Shown in pieces: positions 27,560 through 35,140 of a DNA stretch of 64,000 nt. The first letter of the stretch is position 1, and each line of letters opens with the position of its first letter. The notes under the pieces are model-generated. The model did no database searches and was not told the DNA's origin. It was given only the letters and a program-made list of their open reading frames with translations. A program made the position numbers and the translations under genes. Source of the stretch: Rufibacter sediminis (GTDB lineage: Bacteria > Bacteroidota > Bacteroidia > Cytophagales > Hymenobacteraceae); assembly GCF_014269285.1 (NCBI RefSeq), contig NZ_JACOAF010000020.1, forward strand, positions 248,001-312,000. Direction: 5' to 3'.

Positions 27560-27616
27560 GCAGCTTTCCGCTTTGGGCCTGTTTTTTTTAAAAACAGGCC
27601 CAAAGCGGAAAGCTGC
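27560..27616. repeat. 27-bp perfect palindrome before truA
   Basis: Arms 27560-27586 and 27590-27616 pair perfectly around a 3-nt loop. The core CTTTGGGCCTGTTTTT is a variant of the dispersed CGTTTT-GGGC-GTTTT element. It follows the terminator directly, giving two stacked hairpins. Confidence 0.75.
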
Positions 27617-27666
27617 CCCAAGCGTTGTTGCCAAAGACATTGCCTGAGACTACGGGCGCAATTCCG

Positions 27667-27674
27667 TATCTTTG
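27667..27674 (+). promoter_or_regulatory. Candidate truA promoter -7 element (TATCTTTG)
   Basis: It matches the bacteroidotal -7 consensus TAnnTTTG and ends 5 nt before the truA ATG, so the transcript would be leaderless or nearly so. A TTG lies ~24 nt further upstream but the spacing is long. Confidence 0.45.
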
Positions 27675-27678
27675 CCCC

Positions 27679-28479
27679 ATGCGGTATTTTTTAGAAGTGG
27701 CGTATGACGGCACCCGGTTCCACGGGTGGCAGACGCAGCCCAATGCCCTCACGGTGCAGGAAGTGCTGGACGATTGCCTGCGGAAGGTGTTCAGGGTGGC
27801 CCAGGTGGAGACGGTAGGCAGCGGCCGCACCGATACCGGCGTGCACGCCACCCAGCAGTGGGTGCACGTGGAGTTGCCGCAGGTGCTGTCCGGCGATGAA
27901 ATCCAGCATAAACTCAACCGAATTCTGCCGCCCGATATCGCGGTAGGTCAGGTGCTGCCCGTGGGGCCCGAGGCGCATACCCGCTTTGACGCCGTCTCCC
28001 GCACGTATGAATACCGCATCAGCCTGCAGAAGAACCCTTTTCTGGTCCGGCACGCCTATTACCTGTCCCGCAAACCCGATGTGGCCCGCATGAACGAGGC
28101 GGCGCAGGCGCTGCTGCAACTGGAAGATTTTACCACCTTCTCCAAAGTGAAAGGCGACACCAAGCACTACCGCTGCACCATCACCCAGGCATATTGGCGC
28201 GAGGAGGGAGACCAATTGATCTTTACCATCAAAGCCAACCGGTTTCTACGCGGCATGGTGCGTTTAGTGGTGGGCACGCTCCTGGATGTGGGCAAGGGCA
28301 AGCTAACCGTACGCCAGTTCCGGGAAGCCATAGAGCGGCAGGACCGCAAACTGGCCAGCGGCGCGGCTCCCGCCGAGGGGCTGTTCCTGCACCGCGTGGA
28401 ATATCCTGAGGGGTACTTCGCGCAGCAGCTGGTTCTGTTTGAGGAGGCCGCCGCCTTGGTTCCACGGGAAAACGACTAA
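27679..28479 (+). CDS. truA: tRNA pseudouridine(38-40) synthase TruA
   Basis: A 266-residue TruA counted from ATG 27679, which gives the usual start MRYFLEVAYDGTRFHGWQ; the frame is open further upstream but contains the promoter. It converts uridines 38-40 in the anticodon arm of tRNAs to pseudouridine. The catalytic aspartate is D52 in GSGRTDTGVHA, and the late RFLRGMVRLVVGTLL block is typical of the family. Length is normal. Upstream lie two hairpins that isolate it from the preceding gene. Confidence 0.95.
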   Translation: MRYFLEVAYDGTRFHGWQTQPNALTVQEVLDDCLRKVFRVAQVETVGSGRTDTGVHATQQWVHVELPQVLSGDEIQHKLNRILPPDIAVGQVLPVGPEAHTRFDAVSRTYEYRISLQKNPFLVRHAYYLSRKPDVARMNEAAQALLQLEDFTTFSKVKGDTKHYRCTITQAYWREEGDQLIFTIKANRFLRGMVRLVVGTLLDVGKGKLTVRQFREAIERQDRKLASGAAPAEGLFLHRVEYPEGYFAQQLVLFEEAAALVPREND

Positions 28480-28649
28480 CTTCTGACAGTCTTGTTTAGG
28501 GCCTGATTTCCAGAAAACAGGGAGAAAACAGGTTTCTTCCTCGCGCTGATCCAAACCCTCTTGCCATTGAGTTAGGGCGGTATCCTGTAGGGGCGCTGGA
28601 GGTAAGGGTCAGGCAACGAAGGAGGTGCCTTTTTCCGTGGTTTATTGCG

Positions 28650-28657
28650 TACTTTTG
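28650..28657 (+). promoter_or_regulatory. Candidate -7 element (TACTTTTG) of the ABC exporter gene
   Basis: It matches TAnnTTTG, about 150 nt before the exporter start; a T-rich stretch at 28630-28634 could serve as the -33 element. The rest of the 327-nt gap 28480-28806 holds two CGTTTT-type palindromes and no gene. Confidence 0.4.
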
Positions 28658-28806
28658 CAAAGGCAAAACAAAGGCCGTTTACTGGCCGTTTTACCAAATC
28701 TAGCCCCCAAACAGTTTGGGAAGGCGCTGGGCTGCACCTGCATCGGTTGGTTATCCGTTAGCAGATAGCAAAGCGGCACAGTTCATCATTAGCGACATCT
28801 GTATAC

Positions 28807-30573
28807 ATGAGTGAAATAGGAGGCAGCAAAACCGGGAGCGCGTTTGACTGGGAGGTGCTGCGGAAGATATTCCGGTTTGTGAAACCGTACCAGAAGGTAT
28901 TCTATCTGGTGATTTTTTTAACGGTGGCCTCGGCGGTGCTGGCCACCATCCGGCCGTTCCTCATCCAGGAAATGGTGGACAAGCAGATTCTGCAGTATGA
29001 CTGGCAAGGCGTGAACCGCATGTTCATCTGGCTCATTGTGCTGCTGGTGGCCCATACCGCGGTCTCGTACTTCCACACCTACTTTGCGGGGTGGCTGGGC
29101 CAGTACGTGGTGCGCGACATCCGGGTGAAACTCTACGAACACATCCTCAAACTGCGGCTCAAATTCTATGACCGCACGCCCATCGGGACGCTGGTGACCC
29201 GTAACGTGAGCGACGTGGAAACCCTTTCCGATGTGTTCTCCGAAGGCTTGGCGGCCATGATTGGTGATGTGCTGCAACTGCTTTTCATTCTGGGCTACAT
29301 GTTCTGGATTGACTGGAAACTCACGCTGGTGAGCCTTTCCATGTTCCCGCTGCTCATCATCAGCACGTACATCTTCAAGGAGAAAGTGAAGGCCTCGTTC
29401 CAGGAGGTGCGCGGCGCGGTGGCCAAGCTCAACGCCTTTGTGCAGGAACACATCACGGGCATGATGGTGGTGCAGATCTTCAACAACGAGGAGCGCGAGA
29501 TGAAGAAGTTCCAGGCCATCAACAAGGAGCACACCCGCGCCAACATTAAATCGGTGCTGTATTACTCCATCTATTTTCCGGTGGCCGAGGTCATCGGCGC
29601 AGCAGGAACGGGTCTGCTGGTGTGGTACGGAGCCAAAGGCGTGATCCAGGACACCGTGACGCTGGGCTCGCTCATCGCGTTCATCATGTACATCGCCATG
29701 TTCTTTCGGCCTATCCGGCAGATCGCCGATCGGTTCAATACCTTGCAATTGGGGGTGGTGAGTTCTGAGCGGATCATGAAACTGCTGGAAAGTCAGGAGA
29801 TGATCTCAGACTCGGGCACCTACGCGCCCAAGGAAATGCGCGGTGATGTGCAGTTTGAGGATGTCTGGTTTGCCTACAACGATGAAAACTGGGTGCTCCG
29901 CGGCGTTTCCTTCGATGTGTACGCCGGCCAGACGGTAGCCTTGGTGGGCGCGACGGGAGCCGGTAAAACGTCCATCATCAACCTGCTCAGCCGCTTCTAC
30001 GAGATCAACAAAGGCACCATTAGGGTAGACGGCCACGATGTGCGCGACTACGACCTGGATTTGCTGCGCCGCCAGATTGGCGTGGTGCTCCAGGATGTGT
30101 TCCTGTTCTCCGGCACCATCGCCGATAACATCAGCCTGGGCAACAAAGACATCACCGAGGACCAGATGTGGGAAGCCGCCCGCCTGGTAGGCGCCGATAA
30201 ATTCATTGAGCGTTTGCCCGGCGGTCTGCACTACAACGTGATGGAGCGCGGCGCGACTTTGTCGGTAGGTCAGCGGCAGCTGATCTCGTTTGTGCGCGCC
30301 ATGGTGTACAATCCCAAGATCATCATCCTGGACGAAGCTACCTCCAGCGTGGATTCTGAGACCGAGGAACTGATTCAGTTCGCCATCGGGCAGCTGATGC
30401 AGGGCCGGACTTCTATCGTGATCGCCCACCGCCTCTCCACCATCCAGAAAGCCGATAACATCATTGTGCTGGACCGCGGCGAGATCAAGGAAAGCGGCCG
30501 CCACGAGGAACTGATCCAGAGCGGCGGATACTACGCCCAACTCCACGAGATGCAGTACAAGAACTTCGTGTAA
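28807..30573 (+). CDS. ABC exporter half-transporter (fused membrane and ATPase domains)
   Basis: A 588-residue ABC exporter in which a six-helix membrane domain (~20-320) is followed by the nucleotide-binding domain. Walker A is GATGAGKT (381-388), the signature is LSVGQ (485-489), Walker B ends in D509/E510 (IIILDEAT) and the switch histidine is H541 (IAHRLS). It should work as a dimer in the inner membrane, like MsbA- or multidrug-type exporters. The signature reads LSVGQ rather than LSGGQ, a common variant. The substrate cannot be inferred. It is a single gene with its own promoter and a CGTTTT palindrome 9 nt after the stop. Confidence 0.92.
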   Translation: MSEIGGSKTGSAFDWEVLRKIFRFVKPYQKVFYLVIFLTVASAVLATIRPFLIQEMVDKQILQYDWQGVNRMFIWLIVLLVAHTAVSYFHTYFAGWLGQYVVRDIRVKLYEHILKLRLKFYDRTPIGTLVTRNVSDVETLSDVFSEGLAAMIGDVLQLLFILGYMFWIDWKLTLVSLSMFPLLIISTYIFKEKVKASFQEVRGAVAKLNAFVQEHITGMMVVQIFNNEEREMKKFQAINKEHTRANIKSVLYYSIYFPVAEVIGAAGTGLLVWYGAKGVIQDTVTLGSLIAFIMYIAMFFRPIRQIADRFNTLQLGVVSSERIMKLLESQEMISDSGTYAPKEMRGDVQFEDVWFAYNDENWVLRGVSFDVYAGQTVALVGATGAGKTSIINLLSRFYEINKGTIRVDGHDVRDYDLDLLRRQIGVVLQDVFLFSGTIADNISLGNKDITEDQMWEAARLVGADKFIERLPGGLHYNVMERGATLSVGQRQLISFVRAMVYNPKIIILDEATSSVDSETEELIQFAIGQLMQGRTSIVIAHRLSTIQKADNIIVLDRGEIKESGRHEELIQSGGYYAQLHEMQYKNFV

Positions 30574-30581
30574 CGGAATCT

Positions 30582-30620
30582 CTGTTTTGGGGCTGTTTCT
30601 ATGAAAATAGCCCTGAAACG
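30582..30620. repeat. CGTTTT-type palindrome after the ABC exporter gene
   Basis: GTTTTGGGGCTGTTT pairs imperfectly with AAAATAGCCCTGAAAC. It starts 9 nt after the stop and fits a transcript 3'-end hairpin. Confidence 0.6.
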
Positions 30621-30661
30621 ACATTTTACTTCCCAGGTAAGGCATTGTAACGTACGTGCCC

Positions 30662-30669
30662 TACCTTTG
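30662..30669 (+). promoter_or_regulatory. Candidate -7 element (TACCTTTG)
   Basis: It matches TAnnTTTG, 31 nt before the GyrI-like gene. No convincing -33 element is seen. Confidence 0.4.
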
Positions 30670-30699
30670 CCTGCTCTAAGAGCAACAAGATAGAACCAG

Positions 30700-31224
30700 A
30701 TGCGCAACAAGTTTTTGATTTTCTTGGCGATAGTAGTGGGAGTGGGCTTGGTCATTTATACTTTCCTGGGCGGCTTTGCCGAGGTAAGAGTCTCCCAAAC
30801 GGTCTCCACACCGCTCTTCATTGCCGGCCAGTACTATGAAGGCAACACCAACTCTGATGCATTGGGCCAGATTTACCAGCAAACCGGCAAAGCCGTGGAG
30901 CAGAAGCAGCTCACCGGCGATTTTGCGGGTATTTATTACAACAACCCCGGCAAGGATTCTAAAACCATTAAAGCCTTCATTGGGGTAGCCGTGCAGGACA
31001 CCACGGGTGCTTTGCCCGCCGGGTTTACCATACGGGTGGTGCCGGCCGGTAGAAAGGTGCTGCGCGGAGAAGTGGACGCCAACATCATCATCGCCCCGAA
31101 ACGCATTTACGGGGAGCTGTTTGACTACGCCAAGGAGCAGAACCTTACCCTGCGCGAGTTCTACGTAGAGCGCTTCCCCGAAGGCAAGCCCGCCGTCATT
31201 GAGGTAGAGCTGGCTGGTAAATAG
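30700..31224 (+). CDS. Membrane-anchored GyrI-like (TEX264-type) protein
   Basis: A 174-residue protein with one N-terminal membrane segment (residues 5-24). The soluble domain resembles the GyrI/SOUL-like small-ligand-binding fold seen in TEX264-type proteins: a first half with FIAGQYYEGN and a second half with GFTIRVVPAGRKVLRGEVDA and a late DYAKEQNLTLREFYVERF helix. The ligand is unknown. Its stop overlaps the left arm of a large palindrome shared with the convergent beta-barrel gene. The family assignment is moderate. Confidence 0.6.
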   Translation: MRNKFLIFLAIVVGVGLVIYTFLGGFAEVRVSQTVSTPLFIAGQYYEGNTNSDALGQIYQQTGKAVEQKQLTGDFAGIYYNNPGKDSKTIKAFIGVAVQDTTGALPAGFTIRVVPAGRKVLRGEVDANIIIAPKRIYGELFDYAKEQNLTLREFYVERFPEGKPAVIEVELAGK

Positions 31225-31279
31225 CAGAGCTGCGTTTTAAGGCCGTTTTTCTGAATACAGCCCCAAAACGCAGCTCTGC
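31224..31279. repeat. CGTTTT-type palindrome between convergent genes
   Basis: Perfect 15-nt outer arms (31224-31238 and 31265-31279) surround an imperfect core of the dispersed family. The element begins at the stop of one gene and ends 9 nt before the stop of the convergent gene. Confidence 0.65.
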
Positions 31280-31287
31280 GGAGAAAA

Positions 31288-31956
31288 TTACTCAGCTGCC
31301 GTACGGCCTAAATATAGGGAGACGCCTAACGTCACACTGCTTAATCCAAGGTTCGCGTCAAAGGATTTGCTTTTGTATTCTGCACTTGATCCCTCTGATT
31401 CTGATTTTAATTGCGAGTAGCCAATGGTTCCCATCGTAAATTCCAACCCGATTTTATCGGTTGGGAAGAAAACAAACCCCGGAGATAGATTTACCCCGCC
31501 ACCTTTGGAAGTGGAAGATAGGCCGGGGGCGTTGGGTGCATCCTCATACTCTGACTTGCCATATCTATAATAGGCATTTGCCTGACCAAAGAAAGCGGCT
31601 TTGCTTCCCAGCGCCTGGTAGACACGCACAAAGGGCCCTACATCATAGGAGCGTGATTTCTGGTCTAACGTAATTGATTCATATTGCCCATTTACGATAA
31701 TGCCTACATTCTGAGGAGACGAGTAAGTCTCTAAACCGGCGGCAAGCCCAACTGCTACTCTGGGGCTTACAAAGAAGCCAATCTTGGGATAGAACGAAAA
31801 TCTGCTGTTTTCTGAACCTGAGTTTGAAGAAATAGTACTTTCAGCCTTATAGGTAGAATAGCCAATAGATCCGGTAATAAGGGTTTTTCCAAAATCTTGA
31901 GCCTGTACTAAGACCGAGATACAGCAAAGAGAGAGAATAATCAACGTTTTTTTCAT
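31288..31956 (-). CDS. Outer-membrane beta-barrel protein (OmpW/OmpX-like fold)
   Basis: A 222-residue protein with a signal peptide (MKKTLIILSLCCISVLVQAQ). The mature part alternates short beta strands and polar turns, with many Gly, Ser and Tyr and a closing strand SSVTLGVSLYLG, as in small outer-membrane barrels of Bacteroidota. It is probably a porin or surface-stability protein, without an assigned substrate. It is monocistronic, convergent with the GyrI-like gene. Confidence 0.78.
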   Translation of the reverse strand: MKKTLIILSLCCISVLVQAQDFGKTLITGSIGYSTYKAESTISSNSGSENSRFSFYPKIGFFVSPRVAVGLAAGLETYSSPQNVGIIVNGQYESITLDQKSRSYDVGPFVRVYQALGSKAAFFGQANAYYRYGKSEYEDAPNAPGLSSTSKGGGVNLSPGFVFFPTDKIGLEFTMGTIGYSQLKSESEGSSAEYKSKSFDANLGLSSVTLGVSLYLGRTAAE

Positions 31957-32189
31957 GGAGATTAAGTTATAGATTAATAAATAGGTGGCAGTGGGTTAAC
32001 TGATAACGGGATTTAAATATAGGTCTTCTATATAGGATATTACAATTATATAAGAGCATCTAGGTAACGGAGGAAATTAGAATATATTTTGAAAAAGGTA
32101 TATTAATGAAGAATTCTTAAAGGAGGCAAGCTTGAATCAAGGCAGAGGCAGAGAGGAGAGGGACGTAACTGTTTTTTCTGCAAAAAAAG

Positions 32190-32217
32190 AAGGACCAGCT
32201 TTCTGCGGCTGGTCCTT
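32190..32217 (-). terminator. Rho-independent terminator of a tiny minus-strand gene
   Basis: A 10-bp stem (32190-32199 with 32208-32217), followed on the minus strand by CTTTTTTT. It lies 64 nt after the 73-residue gene, which supports that gene being transcribed. The remainder of 31957-32281 is AT-rich and shows no gene. Confidence 0.75.
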
Positions 32218-32281
32218 TCGTTTACGCGTGGCTTGCGCCTTATTTATTATAGATCATCCCCGTGTAGGGGTACAGTTTCGG

Positions 32282-32503
32282 TTAACTGCGGGTGTTCATG
32301 ATCCGGAACGCTTCGGCTCTCGTGATCTCTTTTTTCAGCAGCAGCAGATTGTTCGTGTTCACTATCAGTAACTGAAACTGCTTTTTCAGGTCATGGTAGT
32401 AAATCAACATGGTTAAGTCTTCATAACCACGTCTGAAAATCTTGCGAGCTTGCGTCTTTAGATTATACAGTTCCAATTTAATTCGCCTCCATTTCTGCAT
32501 CAT
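32282..32503 (-). CDS. Small basic protein of unknown function (73 residues)
   Basis: A 73-residue basic protein (starts MMQKWRRIKLELYNLK, ends RAEAFRIMNTRS), mostly helical. I do not recognise a family. Support for a real gene: a perfect Shine-Dalgarno AGGAGGT 7 nt before the ATG at 32503 (unusual in Bacteroidota) and a canonical terminator downstream. It lies in an AT-rich accessory patch and is probably acquired. The start could also be the second ATG (32500). Confidence 0.6.
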   Translation of the reverse strand: MMQKWRRIKLELYNLKTQARKIFRRGYEDLTMLIYYHDLKKQFQLLIVNTNNLLLLKKEITRAEAFRIMNTRS

Positions 32504-33047
32504 ATCCTCTACCTCCTCTCCTTCAAGAGTTTGTAGAGTAGTTATACTTGGAAATAGAGCCCCAGGTTACTGTATGAAAAGCAGAAGTAAATTGCATTCT
32601 TAATATTCTGGTTTCAGTTGATTATTCCGTAATTGCCTTATTTGGCGTATTTTGCTACTGTTTAAACTGATAAGTAGAGGTTTTGTTTAGGCTTTTTCTG
32701 AGTTTTATAAAAAAGATGCCCGCAATGGGAGGGAACTGCCCAGCCACGTTCAAGTTCTTTAAACTATTATAGCTTATCTGCTTTGGGATTCTCTAGTAAA
32801 TACCTGATAAAGTGCAATTATTGGCCTGTTTATGAAGAACTAGGAGCGAAGTGGCGACATCGCGGAGAAAAGTACTGGAAATGGGCTGGCTATAACTGAG
32901 CGGGCAAAGAGCATGGCTAGAAAAGGAGCCTACTGGTGGCAGGTGAGTAGGGGATAGCCGCTGTGCAGAAAAGAGGGGAGAGGAAAGAAACCCAAGCACC
33001 AGTGCCATGGGCAGCGCAGTGCTTGGGGAGCTACTTCGTGAGTTAAA

Positions 33048-33221
33048 TCAATTGTCTGAAAACGTATAACCGCAGAAGTTATAGATTTCAGCGAGCGGAG
33101 CTACTGGTGGCAGGGTTTGGTGCAGCACCAGCGGGGGGTTATGGGTGGAGACAAAACCCCAGCGGTTGCGGTTGCAGTAGTGCAACTCCTTGGGCAATTC
33201 CAGTTTACGGTGTTGTGCCAT
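33048..33221 (-). CDS. Tiny protein of unknown function (57 residues)
   Basis: A 57-codon frame from ATG 33221 to TGA 33048, starting MAQHRKLELPKELHYCNRNR and ending NFCGYTFSDN. A perfect AGGAGG lies 9 nt before the start, matching the strong site of the 73-residue gene 700 bp away. Proline, histidine and two cysteines are prominent; no family is recognised. The 544-nt stretch 32504-33047 between the two tiny genes shows nothing else convincing; it carries a 14-nt direct repeat (32930-32943 and 33101-33114) that extends into this gene. Confidence 0.5.
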   Translation of the reverse strand: MAQHRKLELPKELHYCNRNRWGFVSTHNPPLVLHQTLPPVAPLAEIYNFCGYTFSDN

Positions 33222-33330
33222 GATCTATTTCCTCCTAGTATAAAGATTGAAACATGGGGCCTTACCCCTACCTAAACACGTTACTTTTTCAAATTTATTC
33301 TAAAACCCAGGGTGAGCTCGTACATTTGTC

Positions 33331-33402
33331 TTCAACCGGGCGTACACCCAAGCTTTCAACCGGGCGTACACCCAAGCTTTCAACCGGGCGTACACCCAAG
33401 CT
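33331..33402. repeat. Three tandem 24-bp direct repeats
   Basis: Three perfect copies (33331-33354, 33355-33378, 33379-33402), each with the near-palindrome GGGCGTACACCC. The array ends 9 nt before the start of the small membrane protein gene, the position of an operator array or 5'-UTR element. Confidence 0.85.
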
Positions 33403-33411
33403 AATATTTCC

Positions 33412-33705
33412 ATGAAAACTAAAACCGGACGGATACTGGCGGTCACACTCATTCTGGGGGTGGCATTGCTGCAGGTGCTCTCCCGTGAATTTGTGCCGGC
33501 TGCCGCATGGGCCAGCCTCGGGTTGGCGGTTGCCTTGTCCGGGGAACGGCCTCCCGCCGGGCAAAGGGCTCCCAAAACGCCCAGGCAGTTCCTGGTGCTG
33601 TTTTGCATCGTGTTGGCCCTGGGCCTGTTTGGGTTTCAGCTGTACCGCGATATCACCGACAAAGGGGCCAGCAGACTTCCCTCCACTACGCCGGTTCATG
33701 AGTAA
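33412..33705 (+). CDS. Small membrane protein of unknown function
   Basis: A 97-residue protein with three hydrophobic stretches (about 8-24, 30-43 and 60-78) separated by a proline/arginine-rich loop (ERPPAGQRAPKTPRQ). No family recognised. The ATG lies 9 nt after a triple 24-bp repeat that probably affects its expression. It is convergent with the XRE-like regulator gene. Composition is backbone-like, unlike the AT-rich patch just before it. Confidence 0.55.
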   Translation: MKTKTGRILAVTLILGVALLQVLSREFVPAAAWASLGLAVALSGERPPAGQRAPKTPRQFLVLFCIVLALGLFGFQLYRDITDKGASRLPSTTPVHE

Positions 33706-33749
33706 CATCGTTTAGAGGCAAGTTTGCCAAAACTGTGCCAGAAACGGGA

Positions 33750-34154
33750 TCAAATGTGTTTGGTGAGGTTCCTGATTTTGCTGCGCAACTGATCCAGGTG
33801 GTTTTCCTGTTGCTTCTGTTTTTCTATCTCTTCCAGCTGGTGCAGCAGCGCCTGCATCTCGGCCAGGTACGCAGACCGATCTTTCTTCAGGCCGCTGGGC
33901 AGGGCGTGTTCTCCCTCTTTCCCTTCGGCTTTGAACACATTGCCTTCGCCGTAGATGACCCACCTGGAGTTAAGGTCTGGCAATTGCTTGAGCAACGCGA
34001 CCAGATCATCCATGCAGTAATCTTCGCCTTGTAGAATACAGCCCACCACATCCGGAGGCGTTTGGGTCATCACGCTGAGTTGGTAGACATCCAGCTCTTT
34101 GATGCGCATGTAGAAATTGAGTCGGGCGCTGGTTTGCTGTAGATTTATGGCCAT
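33750..34154 (-). CDS. XRE/CI-like regulator with C-terminal coiled coil
   Basis: A 134-residue protein. The first ~75 residues follow the XRE/CI-like helix-turn-helix pattern of bacteroidotal regulators: LNFYMRIKELDVYQLSVMT, then PPDVVGCILQGED, closing with the hallmark SRWVIYGEG. Residues ~90-134 are a charged coiled coil (LAEMQALLHQLEEIEKQKQQ), probably for dimerisation. The HTH match is looser than usual, so DNA binding is likely but unproven. Upstream, 34155-34647 holds one CGTTTT-type palindrome (34321-34358) and the promoter of the response regulator, and no gene. Confidence 0.65.
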   Translation of the reverse strand: MAINLQQTSARLNFYMRIKELDVYQLSVMTQTPPDVVGCILQGEDYCMDDLVALLKQLPDLNSRWVIYGEGNVFKAEGKEGEHALPSGLKKDRSAYLAEMQALLHQLEEIEKQKQQENHLDQLRSKIRNLTKHI

Positions 34155-34587
34155 GTTCAGAATGTTTTAGAGATACGGGTAAACGGGTGCATCCAGATCT
34201 TTGTACCAAAGGGAAACCGTACGAGGAGAGCGATGTCAATCCAACTCCTCATACGCAATTCACCGGTTTTGTGTTAAAGCCGGTTTGGGCCGGCCAGAAA
34301 GCCTTGGGTGCGCCTGGTTGGGTTTAGGCCGTGTTTTCCCAAAACGGCCCGTAAACAGGATACAGGTCTCTCCAGTTTAATCACCGCCATGTTCTCTGCC
34401 TTGAGAGAACCATCAAAAACTACGGCACAAGAATCCTGGGCACAGGCAAAACCTTTGAGGAGAAAGTTGGTTCTTAACTAGCTGAAAATTAATTTAATTT
34501 ATCCCAAACCCCAACGTTTTTGATTTGTTGCAGTATTGGACTTAAGTTTGGTAAAACAAGTTAAAAACAGAATTGCTTTAGTTTTGC

Positions 34588-34595
34588 TATATTTG
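34588..34595 (+). promoter_or_regulatory. Candidate -7 element (TATATTTG) of the response regulator
   Basis: An exact TAnnTTTG match, 52 nt before the response-regulator start, in an AT-rich leader. No clear -33 box. Confidence 0.45.
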
Positions 34596-34647
34596 CCGAT
34601 TGTTTAAAGGAAAATAGTTAAGCCACTTCCCAAAGATATATTATTGC

Positions 34648-35070
34648 ATGAAGACCCAGTTAGAGCCGTTGGATTTGATCATGTTGGTAGACGATGATGA
34701 CACCACCAATTTCGTGAATAAACGCTTGCTGACGAAACTGGGAGCAGCGAAGGAGGTACTGATCAAGAAAAACGGAGCGGAGGCCCTGGAGTACCTCCAG
34801 AAATCAGCGCAGGAGGGTGTCGCGTACCCAGACCTTATTTTCCTGGACATCAAGATGCCGGTCATGGATGGGTTCAGCTTTCTGGACGAGTACCACAACC
34901 AGGCTTTGTTTGAGAACGGCAGCATGATCATCCTCATGCTCACTTCGTCGGCGAGTTTCTATGACCTGGAGCGCCTGAAAGGGTACACCTCGGTGAAAAA
35001 ACACTTCTCCAAGGCATTGACGGAGAATGACGTGAAAGAGATTCTCATAGATTATTATCAGAAGCACTAA
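34648..35070 (+). CDS. Single-domain response regulator (CheY-like)
   Basis: A 140-residue stand-alone receiver domain: acidic pocket D15-D17 (MLVDDDD), phospho-acceptor D67 (IFLDIKM), switch T99 (LMLTS) and conserved lysine K117/K118. There is no output domain. It faces the histidine-kinase gene at the end of the stressosome operon and shares a terminator with it, so it is the probable phosphate acceptor of that kinase. Its role as stressosome output is inference from position. Confidence 0.88.
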   Translation: MKTQLEPLDLIMLVDDDDTTNFVNKRLLTKLGAAKEVLIKKNGAEALEYLQKSAQEGVAYPDLIFLDIKMPVMDGFSFLDEYHNQALFENGSMIILMLTSSASFYDLERLKGYTSVKKHFSKALTENDVKEILIDYYQKH

Positions 35071-35083
35071 GTTAATTTAGTTC

Positions 35084-35128
35084 TTAAAACAGAAAGGCGC
35101 AGTTATCTACTGCGCCTTTCTGTTTTAA
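35084..35128. terminator. Two-way terminator between response regulator and stressosome operon
   Basis: A 19-bp perfect stem (35084-35102 with 35110-35128), 7-nt loop. A-rich and T-rich stem ends allow termination on both strands of this convergent pair. Confidence 0.85.
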
Positions 35129-35140
35129 AAGGAAATGCCG

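Noticed and set aside
28918-29748. A 276-residue minus-strand frame
   Set aside because: It lies antisense inside the ABC exporter, is rich in His/Asp and has no family features.
32132-32371. 79-residue plus-strand frame
   Set aside because: It runs through a terminator hairpin and overlaps the better supported 73-residue gene on the other strand.
32793-33008. 71-residue minus-strand frame
   Set aside because: No Shine-Dalgarno site, no terminator, low-complexity Ser/Leu-rich content and no recognisable family.
32926-33114. A decayed second copy of the 57-residue gene
   Set aside because: Only a 14-nt direct repeat and scattered similar words are shared; too little to call a duplicate.
33331-33402. 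Possible CRISPR array
   Set aside because: The three 24-bp units are directly adjacent without spacers, and no cas gene is near.
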